A stretch of 64,000 nucleotides of DNA from Monosporascus cannonballus (taxonomy: Eukaryota > Ascomycota > Sordariomycetes > Xylariales), in the NCBI GenBank assembly GCA_004154925.1, contig QJNS01000339.1, positions 1 through 64,000 on the forward strand, read 5' to 3'. The notes under the pieces are model-generated. The model searched no databases and was not told where the DNA came from. It saw only the letters and a list, made by a program, of their open reading frames with translations. This document shows, one piece after another, positions 51,137 to 62,400 of the stretch; position 1 is the first letter of the stretch, and every line of letters begins with the position of its first letter. Position numbers and translations under genes: made by a program.

Positions 51137-52741
51137 TTAATCCCCCGTAAGCCAATATTTAACGTTTCTACTATTGTTTGGCTTATCTATCAATTTCTTC
51201 ATCTTCCACCAGCTCGTCGAATACAGCCTCCCACCGATCTCGTTTTCGCAGGTAAATTGATCATGTCCCTCTTGTTTTATGCAAATGGGTTGCCCATAAC
51301 CGGGTTGTAACCATATCGAAAGATATTCCGATTCCTCCGCAAAAAGCTTTTTTATATTCGGCGGCCCTTTGTTCGGCCCTACCGGCGGATCCTCCTGTTG
51401 CCACAGTCCCTTGCGCCTATCACACTTAAAGGTGCGGGCTTGTTCGTTATTTTCTTTGTGAACAACCTTTTCCAGTCGGATAAATATTTCGAATTGATTT
51501 TCCTCTGTAAGTCTGGGACGCTTTCGTTTCGCCTTATAATCCGTATCCATAAACCTTTTACGGCTAGGAGTTACTGGCAAAAGATTTCCTTTGGAACTTT
51601 GAAACTTTAAATTGCGGGTGGTGCCAGAAGTTAAAACTTCAAAGTTAAGTAAATATCTCATTTTTTGCCCAGTTTTCTCCGGGTCGATTGTTATGCTGCT
51701 AATTATACCACGGGGCGTGCCCTTAACTTGGCTTTCGGGAAAAATTGCGAAAAGGCGAATGGGAAATTGTTTAGGCCGGGTTTCCTAAGTCCCATATTGC
51801 GAAAGGGTTGTTTTCGCAGTTACATTAGGACTTGGGCTTAGATTTAATTCGCTTATGGGTTCCTCCGAATACTGAGAATTTTTCGCATTCGGAAAAAGCT
51901 TAGGGTGTTAAGCCCTTTTTGGCTTATTACGAGTTTTCCGGACATTCGCTAGAAGCTTGTTTGCCAAGTCGCATATGCCGGGATCAGTAAGGGGCCGAGT
52001 TTTCTGACGGGTATCGTAAAAAGATTCGAAATCGAAAACCATACCGTCCGATATGAACTATATATCGGAAGAAAAGATTATGGGGTCGATCTCAGGGGGT
52101 TAATAAGAGCAGAGATTATCGTTATCGTCGGAGATAATGTTCCATAAGTTGTCTTCAAGCTCGGTATTATTCTTAGCAAGCTTAAAAAACGAGCCGTCGA
52201 AGTCGAGTCCATTTCCGGCCGATATATTACCGCTTAATAGGAAATAAATGTAATCGGAGTTAACCTCCAGTAACCCGAAGGAGCTGTTGGGTTTAAGCCC
52301 GTTATTATTAGTCGTTGACTGGGCATTTACCGGTTCGGAACCGGTAAGCCGAAACGTTTCTGTGAATAATAGGGGGTGGACGGATATACTTGGAACTGGG
52401 TTTTTGAAAGGGATATAAAGAAAAATTTATAGGAAAATGAAGGACTTAGGGAAAAAATCGATACGGTGCCAGGAAAGATATCCGACCTCCTTATATATAT
52501 CTTTACAGTTAATCTCAGTAGGCGTACAGTTAGCCCCGAAACGCCCTTAGGGGTATGGAAACATAACGACCGAACGTATCAAAGCATAGTAAGCATTACG
52601 TATTACCAATGGTGATAATATAAGAAAATGCCTATTTAAAGGTGCCAAGTCGCGGTTTATCGGACCTCCTATCCCCTTTTCCTTTCTATTCGAGCAAAAG
52701 TAATACCGCAAAGTCCTGCGCCTTGCTGAAGTGGGCCACAT
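51137..52741 (-). pseudogene. 535-codon gene of unknown function, RIP stops
   Basis: One minus-strand frame runs without a shift from ATG at 52,741 to TAA at 51,137. It is interrupted by only six TAA/TAG codons, all explained by CAA, CAG or TGG changes; the last 174 codons are fully open. Features: an early basic stretch; GPINRDLAPLNRHFLILSP and VVMFPYP; a hydrophobic part rich in Phe and Ile (about residues 85-115); an acidic middle (ELEDNLWNIISDDNDN); basic clusters (KTRNKPKRA; YKAKRKRPRLTEEN) that look nuclear; and a C-terminus with FKCDRRKGLWQQEDPP, WLQPGYGQPICIKQEG and STSWWKMKKLI. I recognise no named domain. It overlaps head to head with the plus frame at 52,740. Probably a host gene hit lightly by RIP; a transcription-related role is only a guess. 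Confidence 0.6.
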
Positions 52742-52940
52742 GAAACCTGATCAGTGGCACCGGGCCTGGTTCTCCGCCTACACTCAAGCTAAGGCGTTTG
52801 ATCCCCAGGAAGTCAGTGGGACGCTCGCAGCAAAGGACTTCCTAAGCGCCTTGATGAAACGTCTCGCTCCCAGTTGGGCACAGCGTGAGCTCACCGAATT
52901 AGTCAGGGAAGATTTTAGCCACCTTCGCCACCGGATATAG
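52740..52940 (+). CDS. Short ATG frame, fragment of unknown gene
   Basis: 66 codons, ATG to TAG, with natural-looking composition (DQWHRAWFSAYTQAKAF, AAKDFLSALMKRLAPSW). Probably a C-terminal exon or piece of a longer protein; the frame is also open a few codons upstream. Its first codons overlap the start of the minus-strand pseudogene, which marks a likely DNA junction near 52,740. Confidence 0.3.
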   Translation: MKPDQWHRAWFSAYTQAKAFDPQEVSGTLAAKDFLSALMKRLAPSWAQRELTELVREDFSHLRHRI

Positions 52941-53851
52941 GGCTAAACTCCGAATTCCTAGAGTAGGTCCCTCGGGAAGAGCGACAAAGATAAACTGAAG
53001 GGGCAGATGAGAAAGTCGTATCGACGGATGGACTTGCTTTTGGATATCGTCGTCTCCCTCCCCTGTTCCGGAGTCGGCCTCGCAGTTGGTATCTATTGTT
53101 CCCGCGACACGGAACGCCCGAGCGTAACTTGTCCCCTGATCTTCGTATTGATCACACCGGAGCATTAGTTCAGCTGGGCAGGGGTATTAGGCACCCAGTA
53201 AGTCGCTCCGGGGGGATAGGAGTAAAGGGGAGATAGGGGGGACTATAGCAGAGGTAACCAACCTTGGAGCCATCTCAAAGCTGCCTGGAGTCATGCGTCG
53301 CTCCAGTCGCTTACGGTATCCGCGTAACCCGGAGGAGTTGTATGCTAAATTATTTAAATAGTTTACCTTTCTGCTTTACGCGATCTTTTCGCCTTCTTTA
53401 TCCATATATCGACAACCCCGGCAACCGTGATCCCGCTGCGGTAAATAAGCCTACGGAGTCGCTAAAGATGGACGATGGAGACTTTAATAAGCCTCACAAT
53501 TCTTTCCTATCCCACACGGCTAAATTTGTCGTCGCCGCAGGCAGACAAGAGCATCACTAGCCCTCGTGCGAACCACCTCAGTAGATAAAGTTAGTCGACC
53601 GTGATCCTGCGGAACCGAGGCCCCGACTATTTACAGCCACCATTGCAACAATACGCGAACTCTCGGAGGTGTAGCCGTAGACAAAGGGACAAATTAGAAG
53701 GGCTGTTTAATTAGATAAATATGCAGTTTTAGTGGGGGACGGATGGGGTATTCTGTTTTCTCTTTCTGCCTACCTACTGAGCACCAGGTCGAGGCTGGCC
53801 TAGGACGAGTGAGGCCCCACAACTATGGGGGACGTTCTTAGGTTTCCGGGG
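52941..53851. other. No gene assigned
   Basis: Ordinary composition. Frames of 88 (minus, 52,899-53,165, ATG) and 98 codons (plus, 53,264-53,560, non-ATG) have no recognisable content. A junction is likely near 53,855, where the next gene is cut. Confidence 0.4.
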
Positions 53852-54640
53852 TCACAAGTATCGGTTGAAGAGGGCCAGGGCACCCGCAGCACAAACCTGC
53901 CGCACGGCGACGTCCTCAGATTCGCCGTCTCGTTTAAACTCGATCGTGAAGCATGGGCAAGTGATCCAATCACGGACAAAGGCGCAATTCTGGATTTGGA
54001 AGCGGTATCGCGGGTTAAATCCCTTAAGGGACAGCCAATAAGCGCAGTCAGGCCGGATATCCCACGTCCAGTCCATCTCACCAGCCACAGTCCCGTCGAG
54101 CAGAGGAGGGATGCGCCAATGAGCACTTTCCTTCGGAGGGCATACAAGTTGCAGCATGCGATCTGCACGCCATTGTCGGTCTTCGGATACTGTTCGTGAT
54201 CTCAGCTCGCCCCGGAGGAAATTCTCCTTGGCGAAGGTTGCGAACTACTCCTCACACAGACCAAGCCCCCTCATCTCCCTGTATTCTTTAGCGATGTCCT
54301 TGACAGAATGGCCATTAAGTACGACCCAGATGTTGGCGCCGCCCAGGCCTGCAATCTCTTTGTAATCGATCATTTCGCCCTCTGGCGGCTCACTTGTCCC
54401 GAAATGAGAGAATGCATTAGGCACGATCGAGTTGGTATCGTTGATAAATATTCCTCGAGGGTGAAGAACGAGTTTGGTGAACTTGGAACTACGAGGTGAC
54501 ATCGTCCGCGTGGTATTCGTCGCAGTGCTTTCGGGAGTGGCCTGTGACTCCGAGGGGTCAAGCAGGCTTTGAGGAACAGATACTGATCTTGCCATGGCCG
54601 GAACCCGTCCTGCTTGCACTTCCTCCAGTCTTACGGCCAC
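53852..54640 (-). pseudogene. Truncated gene of a fungal IEFK-core family (DUF7924-like)
   Basis: A single minus frame, interrupted by one TAG at 54,245-54,247. Order: Ser/Thr-rich start; FTKLVLHPRGIFIND; NAFSHFGTSEPP; an ELRSRTV segment; MLQLVCPP; MDWTWDIRPDCAYWLSLKGF; CAFVRDWITCPCFTIEFKRDG; AVRQVCAAGALALFNRY. I recall this pattern from a very widespread family of ascomycete hypothetical proteins; the DUF7924 name is from memory. IEFK could be the E-x-K of a PD-(D/E)XK nuclease fold, which is inference. The gene is cut right after FNRY at about 53,855, and the N-terminus above 54,640 (possible GTAAGA intron donor near 54,634) is unresolved. Little RIP. Confidence 0.6.
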
Positions 54641-54849
54641 CGCTCTTTGGCCCAGGCCCTCGACTAGACATTGCTGCGACTGATGCGACCTCTTCCCACA
54701 GCGTTTTCGTATTGTCAGGATCGGTGTATGGGATGTTAAGAGGTACAGAAGTCGATAGCTCTAAGCGGCCATGCAGCCGTTGGGCGGAGTCAACAGGACC
54801 AGCTGGCTCCATCCAGCGCCCCGTGAAGGCTGACATCAAACCAAGCAAG

Positions 54850-55250
54850 ACGGCAATCGATACTCAAATACGCGTGTAATAGCGTTCCATGCGTTGGTTG
54901 ACACTATACTTGCTTTCTGTAGAAGATATAGTGGTGAAACGAGCAGCTCGCGAATTAGCCGACAAGCCGTTGGTGACGCGTACTGATCCGGCGCGAAATT
55001 ACGGCAAATCGCCTTCCTTAGTTCCGCAGAGCGGCTGTTTTTCGGCTAAACCGCTTCTGGCCACGTGGCACATATGCCCCACTGTGAAGCGGTTATGCGT
55101 GGCTTATATCCCAATCACTTCATCGATCAAGTCCTCGTTGCTTTTTCGCGGGTTACCAAACCCATCACCTCCATACTCCTGTAAAGCACCTGTAATAATC
55201 TTTGTTATATGCGTTAATTTCTCGGTTTGTCGGTCGATTTTCTCAAAATA
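54850..55250. other. Right edge of island 2
   Basis: Plus frame 54,889-55,251 is open but non-ATG; the minus strand continues a charged frame from the AT-rich side (GALQEYGGDG). No family recognised. Composition turns AT-rich at about 55,180-55,250. Confidence 0.35.
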
Positions 55251-55891
55251 ACGGGCATTTTCTTGTTTCAAAATAACAATTATTTCCTGGTTTTTGGATA
55301 CTGTTTTTTTTCCTTTTGGAATTATTGGCGTAATTTCTTGTTTTTCCGCTGTAATAAATCCGTTTTATTTTCAAGTTAGCAGTTTATTTATTTCCGGAAA
55401 TTTTTGGAGGGCGCCTTTATAGGTAATATACGTCTTTGTAATAGCAGCAATAATAACGTTACCTTTCGTAAGTTAGGAAATAACTTATTTAATGCAGATA
55501 TATTAACCAACCTATGGTTTTCATATTTCCGTTTTCGTAATTTTATTATAGCTTTTAATATAATTTACAGTTTTTTACCGTAAGAAAAAAATAAAAATAT
55601 ATTTAATTATTTTATAAATACTTCGTAAGGAAAAAATACCCATTAATAAACACTATAAGCTAACGGGCCCAAATTTAGTTAACATAAAAAATAAATATAT
55701 TTTAAAATAAGCTTTTAATACAAAAATATAAAACCCAGATATTATATAATAAAATATATAATTAAAAATATATATTAATAAATTATTAACCTTTAAAAGG
55801 TCCTAAATAAAAAATAAGGATAACTAAATTTTTTTATTATATATATATAGGTAATACGTTAGGCGTTTGCCAGGGTTTACCTTATCCTTCT
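55251..55891 (-). pseudogene. Degenerate charged frame, unknown
   Basis: On the minus strand about 55,190-55,420 reads without many stops as a Lys/Glu/Gln-rich sequence (TAEKQEITPIIPKGKKTV, ILKQENARYFEKIDRQTEK), which suggests a coiled coil. It could be the tail of a transposase or a host protein. Further right everything is RIP-degraded. Confidence 0.3.
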
Positions 55892-56130
55892 TATTAAACC
55901 TAACTGAAATTAATTAAATAAGTTAAGCCTTAACTTAATTTAATTACTTACTAAAATAAGGTTATTTTATGCATCCCCGATATCTTTTCCTTTTAACTAT
56001 AATTATATTTACGTATATAAAAGGAAAATTTATTACCCTTACTTTTTTTTTAAAACCTTTTAAAAATTATGCAACTTATTAATATATTTTTCTTCAGTTA
56101 TATGCTTTAATACGTAATATCAGGGTTTTA
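55892..56130 (+). repeat. Second LTR-E copy, RIP-degraded
   Basis: Aligns over about 240 bp with the solo LTR at 33,908: TATTAAACCTAACTG against TGTCAGACCCAGCTG, then ACGTATATAAAAG in both and TTCTTCAGTTATATGCTT in both. Most differences are C to T or G to A. I could not confirm a target duplication. No internal element sequence is seen on either side. Confidence 0.7.
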
Positions 56131-56458
56131 CTTTAACTTTTACTTTTTTTCGGCGGCTTGTTCGTACCTTAATACGGAACTTTTTTCTTTACGCACCCCA
56201 AAACAAATATTACGTATAATTATTTACCTTATGCCTAAATACGATTTTATTAAAATAACACCTTTAAATCCGAATAATTCCGCATTTAACCAGTTTAAGA
56301 TATTTTAACAGATTTACTAAAAGCTTATTAAAACTTAATTAAACCCAAATAATACAATCCCTAAATAAGGTTATTGTATTTATATTTTGTCAGTTACCTT
56401 ATGTATCAAAATTTGTCCCCAACCGCATTCCAAATTAAGACAGAAGCCAGTTCTAAGC
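56131..56458. other. AT-rich spacer, nothing recognised
   Basis: Degenerate DNA between LTR-E and element B2. The 56,374-56,559 frame here is mostly LTR sequence and not a gene. Confidence 0.4.
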
Positions 56459-58769
56459 TATTACAGGAACAGGGGTTCCTATTTCCAGGAGACCTACTTA
56501 TGGGGCCTAGCGCAGATCTGTTACTGGTAAACCCCGGGCAAGAAAACTTAGCCTATTAAGTAATTTAAATAATTTAAGTAATTTGGACCAAATTATATAA
56601 ATTATATAGATTTACGATATATTTATTTTAGGAATTAGGATATATAATAAATAAATTTTTTATATAAATAATATTTATTTAATTTTTTATTTTTTAATTA
56701 TTAATTTAAATTTTTAATTTAAAAGTAATTATATTATTTTTTAATTAAGGAAATTTTTTTTTAAATCTTTTCAATAAATAAATTCTTAATAAATTATTTT
56801 TCGCCTTATTATTATTTATAAATTAAAATTTTATTTCAAATATTATTTATATTTTTAAATAAATATAAAATAAGTTTATTATATTTTAATAATTTTTAAC
56901 TTAATAATTAACAAATAATTTACCGTTTAATTAAAATATAGATTTTTTAAAATTTAATATAAATGATAATATAAGATAATATTTATAAAATAAACAATAT
57001 ATCCGATTTTTATTATTAATTAATAAAGAATTAATAATTATATTAAATAATTTAACCTTTATTAAAGAAATGTTTTAATTAATTAATAATATAATACCTT
57101 TTATTATTTAATTTTAAAAAAGCTTTTTTTTCTTTTAACTTTAATAATAGCTTTTATCCGTAAAGGAAATAATTAAAATATAAGAAATTAAAATAAATAA
57201 AAATAAGAAAAAATACCTAACTGGAAACCAAAAAAGAAAAATACCAAAACGTTTAATTAAAAAAAAATTATTATGAAAAAGTAAATAAACTTTTTGGCCC
57301 AAAAAGTTAAAAGCCTAAAAAAGGAGAATATTCGATTCGTTAAAAAAAATTAACTTTTCCGTAATTCGGCTCCCTTAAAAAATAAAATTAAAGAAATAAT
57401 TTCCAACCATTTTCGCTCGGCGCGAAACGACCATAATAATAAGGAATTTCGATTTTGCCATTATTTAGCGCAAATTAATTATTAAAAAAATTATTTCGTT
57501 TTCCAGTTATTATGGAATACCGGACGTTAAAGATTATAAATTAATTTCCCCTAAGCCTGATAATGATTTATAGATATAAAAGGATTTTTAATATAAGCTA
57601 GGCTTTATTTCAAATTTTATAAAAACTTTTTAATAAAAAATTATTAAAAAGTAATAGCTATTTTTTAATTATTTATCGGAAAAATTCTTTTATAATTCGA
57701 ACTTATTATAAAAAATTACTTATAAAATTATTTTGAAAAATTTTCGAATATAATTAATTATATTTTTAATAAATATAAATATTTCGAAAAAAATATAAAC
57801 CTTATTTAAAAACTTAAATAAAAAAATAATATGAAATTAAATAATTTTATCTTTTTTATTAAACCAAATTAATATCCGAATATACGATAAAATTTAATCG
57901 TTTAATAATTATTTTTAATTTGTTAAAAATATATTATTTTATTTTTATTATAACGGCCTAAAACCTAAAATTAAAGATAAATTATATATAAAATGTAAAA
58001 TAAAATCTTTTACAAAATATATATATAAGGTTAATATTGCCGACCGATATATTTTTAATTAATATTTTAAAAAAACGAGAACCGGCAAACGAAACGATAA
58101 TAAAAGTTCTAATAACCGAACCAAAGATAATAAGGGCAAATCTTAAAAAAAACGAGTTTTATTTCGAAAGAACCTAAGAAAAATAAATTCAAAATAAAAT
58201 GTTTTAATTATGGCAAAAAAAGGTATTTCAAAAACAAATATCGTTCCCTTATTAAAAAGGATTCCAAAAAAGAAAAATTTCTTAATTCCAGAAAAAAGTT
58301 AAGATAATTAAATAAAAGCCTGATAATAAAATAAAGGAAAAAAAGAAATTAATTCGATTTTTTTTAGTTAAAACTTATTATTATTATAATTACTTAAATT
58401 TAAAATAATATCCGAAAATACAAAAATTATCTTATTTATTAAAATTTTAAAGTTAAAACCTATAAATATTACCTAGGATAAACGGCTTCCAAAATAACTA
58501 TAAGGTTAAGATACTAATATTACCTTAATTTCCAGAAATATGAAATATATATAAAGGACGATTAATTTCGACCGGATACTAACAACCATAAATAATTGTC
58601 CCTAAAGCTTTATGAACTTTCAGAATATTTAGTATATGCTGAAAAACCCAAATCGAACTCCTATAACCTGCTATATTTTACCGCCTGTTACTTCGACGAT
58701 TATCTCATTTATTTTAAAGCCAAAAAGGATAATAACTTTTGGCCTGAATAAAACGAAAAAATATTTACC
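56459..58769 (+). mobile_element. Ty3/Gypsy element B2: 5' LTR and gag only
   Basis: A B-type LTR (56,459-56,883, about 425 bp) starts TATTACAGGAAC; its first 100 bp are much less decayed than the rest. Degenerate gag follows, with a zinc knuckle at 58,200-58,241 (CFNYGKKRYFKNKY). At 58,769 element B3 is inserted and no B2 pol is found beyond it, so the 3' part was lost when B3 was truncated at about 61,215. Confidence 0.8.
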
Positions 58770-61215
58770 TGTAACGAACCTGTTATATATCCACCTGGAG
58801 GTATGAGCAGTATCCGAAATGGGGTTTTGATTTGCAGGTAATAATAGGGCGAGGAATAATTCATTAGGGGTCTGTTTGTTAAAGAAATTTAAAGACTGTT
58901 CCTTTAATTAGAGAATGGTATAATTGCCTCCAGATTAAAAGTTTAGATTGATAGTTAAAAAGCGAAAATTAAATAAGTGTTATTTATATAAGAAATTGAT
59001 TTATTATATATCCCAATTCCTAAAGTGAGTATATCGTAGATCTATGTAATTTATGTAATTTGGTCCAGATTATTTAAATTATTTAAATCATTTAATAGGC
59101 CAAGCCTTTTTGCCCGGAATTTACCCGTAATAAATTTGCGTTAGGCCTTATAAGTAAATTTCCTGAAAATAAAAACCCCTGTTCCTGTAATATTATTTCC
59201 TTTTTCTAAGGATTTTTGTCTTAAAGATAAAAACTGTAAGTGGTTATTTTGTTTTTGTTGGAAAAAGTTCTTAAAAATATTTTAGTTAATTCCATTATGT
59301 TAGGTCGTATTCGAAAAGAAAAAAGGAAACCCTGTTTGAATTAACGCGATTTTTGTAACGCTTAAGTTAATTCTATCAAAAAATTTGGTATTAAGGCTTT
59401 TCCTTATTTTAATTATATTCGTTTTGGCGAATCCCAATACTTTTTTATTCCGGATATCTTAAATTATAATTATTATACCCGTTATTAATATTTAATTTGT
59501 AATATTTTGATTATGAATTTATTGACGAAATTAGGTAAGATGTATAATTATTTTAAAAAAAATAACGAAAAATAAAGGATATCTTAATTACATATTAGGA
59601 GGCTGACAAAAAAAAGGATAAAGGAGCTTGTTAATCGGATAAAATGCTTGCGTTTTTAACAAAAGGTTTTAAAAAAAGGTCGTAATTATTTTGAAAAAGG
59701 AAAAAAAACTAAATCGGTTGGAAAAACGGGAAAAGATGAAAGAAAAGTAATATTGCGTAAAAGCGGAATAAATATAACTTATTTTTAAAATAGACGTTAT
59801 TTTAAAGCCTTTTATTTTTTTCGACTGGAACGCCGAAGGTTTAGATTTAAGCGGGGAACCGTTATCGCCCGCAATTTTAGCCGTATTAAAAAAAATTAAT
59901 TAAGATTTTGGCGGTAAAACGTTTTAATTAAATTTATTGTATTCGTTAAATAATTAAATAGTTTCCAAATATTTTTTTATATAAATATTTTTTTTATTTA
60001 ACTAAATATTGGATTCCGTTTTTAATTATTTTAAAATCTAATATTTATTCGATTTCGTATTCGTTAAAAATCTTTTCAAGTTTTAGGTTTATTTCCAATA
60101 AGGCGTTTTTAGATATTAATTTAAGTAAAGAAATATGAAAAACAGGATATATTTTTATACTCTTAAATAACGACAGTCGATAGTTAGTTTTGTAAATAAT
60201 TTTATTAATTTTAAATGGGCTAAGCTTTTTGAAATTAAGTTTGTTATTAGGTTTTTTTATTTTGATTTATAAGATATTTAAGGTTGCGTTTTATTTTTGG
60301 CGTAATAAATAAATTTTATTTCTTTTTGCCAAAATTGGTTTTTTGATTCTTTTTTTATTATAATACTAAGTTATCCGTTATTAAAAAAATTGCAATTCGT
60401 TTTGAAAACGAATTTGAATCGTTTTGATTTTTATTATTAATATTTTTGCTTTTAAAGTAATCGTAATAATTTTTGGAGTTTTGTTAAATAATTATTTAAG
60501 ATATTCTGTTTTTATGTTATGTCCGTATATAATTATATAAAGGGATATGCCCATATTTTTATTAATAGATATGTTATAAGCGATTTATATTAATAGTAAA
60601 AGTTTTACTTAATTATATTATTAATAGTTAATATAATTTCGGCAATATTATTTTAAAGTTTGGTTTAATTTTTTGATTTAGCCATCCGTTTAGGGATAAT
60701 ATATTATTAAGAACTTAAGTTTGGTATTAATTTATTTAAAAAAGATAATACCGAATTTTGAAATAAAAAACATATTTTTATCGGAAATAATCTTTTTTAA
60801 TATTCCATATTTATTAAGGTAATATTTAATAAAAGTATAAGTTAACTGTTCTGTTATTATGTTTTTTCTTAAAAAAATAAAAAGTACCCTTATTTAATAA
60901 ATTTAATAATAATTACTTATATTCCGTCGTATTCGATTCTAATAATTAAGTCCTTAAATAAAAATAAGTTAATAATAAAATCCCAAATTATAATATTCTA
61001 TACCTTATTTAAAATTTTAATAAATTGTAATAATTTATAAGGCTTATATTATGCTGCCTTTATTTTGTTGCAAATATTATAATTTTTAATAATTATTTTA
61101 ATTATACGGCGTAACTTAAAGAAATCGTACTTTTTTTATAACTATTTAATGGTTTTGAAAAATTTTTAATATCTGTATAACGGGTTTTTATGGAATTCCT
61201 TTACGAATTACTTTT
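58770..61215 (-). mobile_element. Ty3/Gypsy chromovirus B3, minus strand, truncated
   Basis: The 3' LTR in coding orientation is 58,770-59,192 (TGTAACGAACC to TTCCTGTAATA). It is followed by the antisense-frame region, a chromodomain (about 59,925-60,070; YEIE, ILDFKIIKN, IQYLVK) and integrase to about 61,215. There the match to A1 (near its position 21,800) stops. The base run TTACC precedes the LTR; its partner duplication is gone with the truncated end. It is inserted in B2 gag in the opposite direction. Confidence 0.82.
59298..59925 (+). pseudogene. Antisense frame of element B3
   Basis: Starts ATG at 59,298 with MLGRIRKEKRKPC and ends with KPFIFFDWNAEGLDL, then GEPLSPAILAVLKK at about 59,800-59,890. 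The middle is broken by stops and frameshifts. Start and end agree with those in B1, A1 and D. Confidence 0.55.
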
Positions 61216-62400
61216 GCTAATCCTACTACTTATGCGGACGTATTTTTTGACTTAAAGCATATAAATGCGGTACGTATGCGTACTAAAGAAAGGTTCGGCG
61301 CAATTGGATTTAAGTGAAAGCATATTTTTGGGATGCAGTATATTTAATTAGCTAAGTATAAGGGCCTAATAATAAAAAGGCGTAAACGGCTAAGGCTAAG
61401 GTGGTAAAATACGGTAACGGGTTTAAATTTAATTAAATAAATATAAATAAAAAAGGTTAAAAAAGGGGGGCGAAAGAAAAAAAATGTATAAAAAGGAATT
61501 AAGAAAAAAAAGAAAAAAAAAAAAAAGGAAAAACGCGTTTACATATAATATCCGCGTATTATAATATGTACGGTATTATGTTTTACGATTTTTTTTTTGC
61601 TTATAAACAAATAAAGAAAAAAGCCGTTTTTTTATTTTATGTAAAAAGAAATCTTTATTTCGCCCGTTAATTATTAATTTCCGATAGCCGGAAAACCGCC
61701 ATAAATTACCGATTAACGTTTATTTCCAGCTTTTAATTACGGATAATGCCGTTTTCCGTTTTTTTATATGTCGCCGAGGTCATGCACCGGGAAACCGATT
61801 TACCGGAAAAAAGGAGGGAAAAAGGGAAAAATGAAAAAAAGGAAAAGGCGGAAAAAAGGAAAAAAAAAGAAAAAAGGTAAAAAGGGAAAAAAAGGGAAAA
61901 AAAGGATAGGGGATAATAATAACGGTAACAGTAATAGGGGATAATTTCCCGTATAACCCGGATTACGGCGTTATTATTTACTGTATATACGCCATTTATC
62001 TTATACTTAAGGATTCCAATTAAGATAGTTATTTACGTACCGATTTTTACCGGATAAAAAGCGGTATTTTGTAAGCAACAATTTAAAAATTCCGGGGTTA
62101 CGACTTTCGTATAAAAAAGTAATTAAAGCGGGAAAAATCCGATAAAGGAAAATTTTGCGAACTTATTGCCGGCTTTCGTACTTATGCTAATTATTATTAT
62201 ACGCAGAATAGTTATAAATTTTATACGTACCGGTTCCGTATAATAATATATAAATATTGGTTTTTTTTATATCAAAAAAAGGTAAAATATTATACGGTAA
62301 CGGCGTCCTTTTAGCAAAAATATATGTTATAAATATATTTTACGGCAAAAAAATAAATTAATTATTTCGTTATAAAAGGCGCCGGGAAAAAAAGGGAAAA
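61216..62400. other. AT-rich DNA with two purine-rich tracts
   Basis: No frame recognised. Purine-rich tracts lie at about 61,440-61,535 and 61,805-61,913 (A and G with only a few pyrimidines). The second part may hold the degraded 5' end of the helicase-family gene that follows. Confidence 0.45.

Noticed and set aside
53825..54199. 124-codon plus frame in island 2
   Set aside because: It overlaps on the opposite strand the recognisable IEFK-core gene, which has the family motifs.
56374..56559. 61-codon plus frame
   Set aside because: Starts at TTG and reads through the start of the B2 LTR; not a gene.
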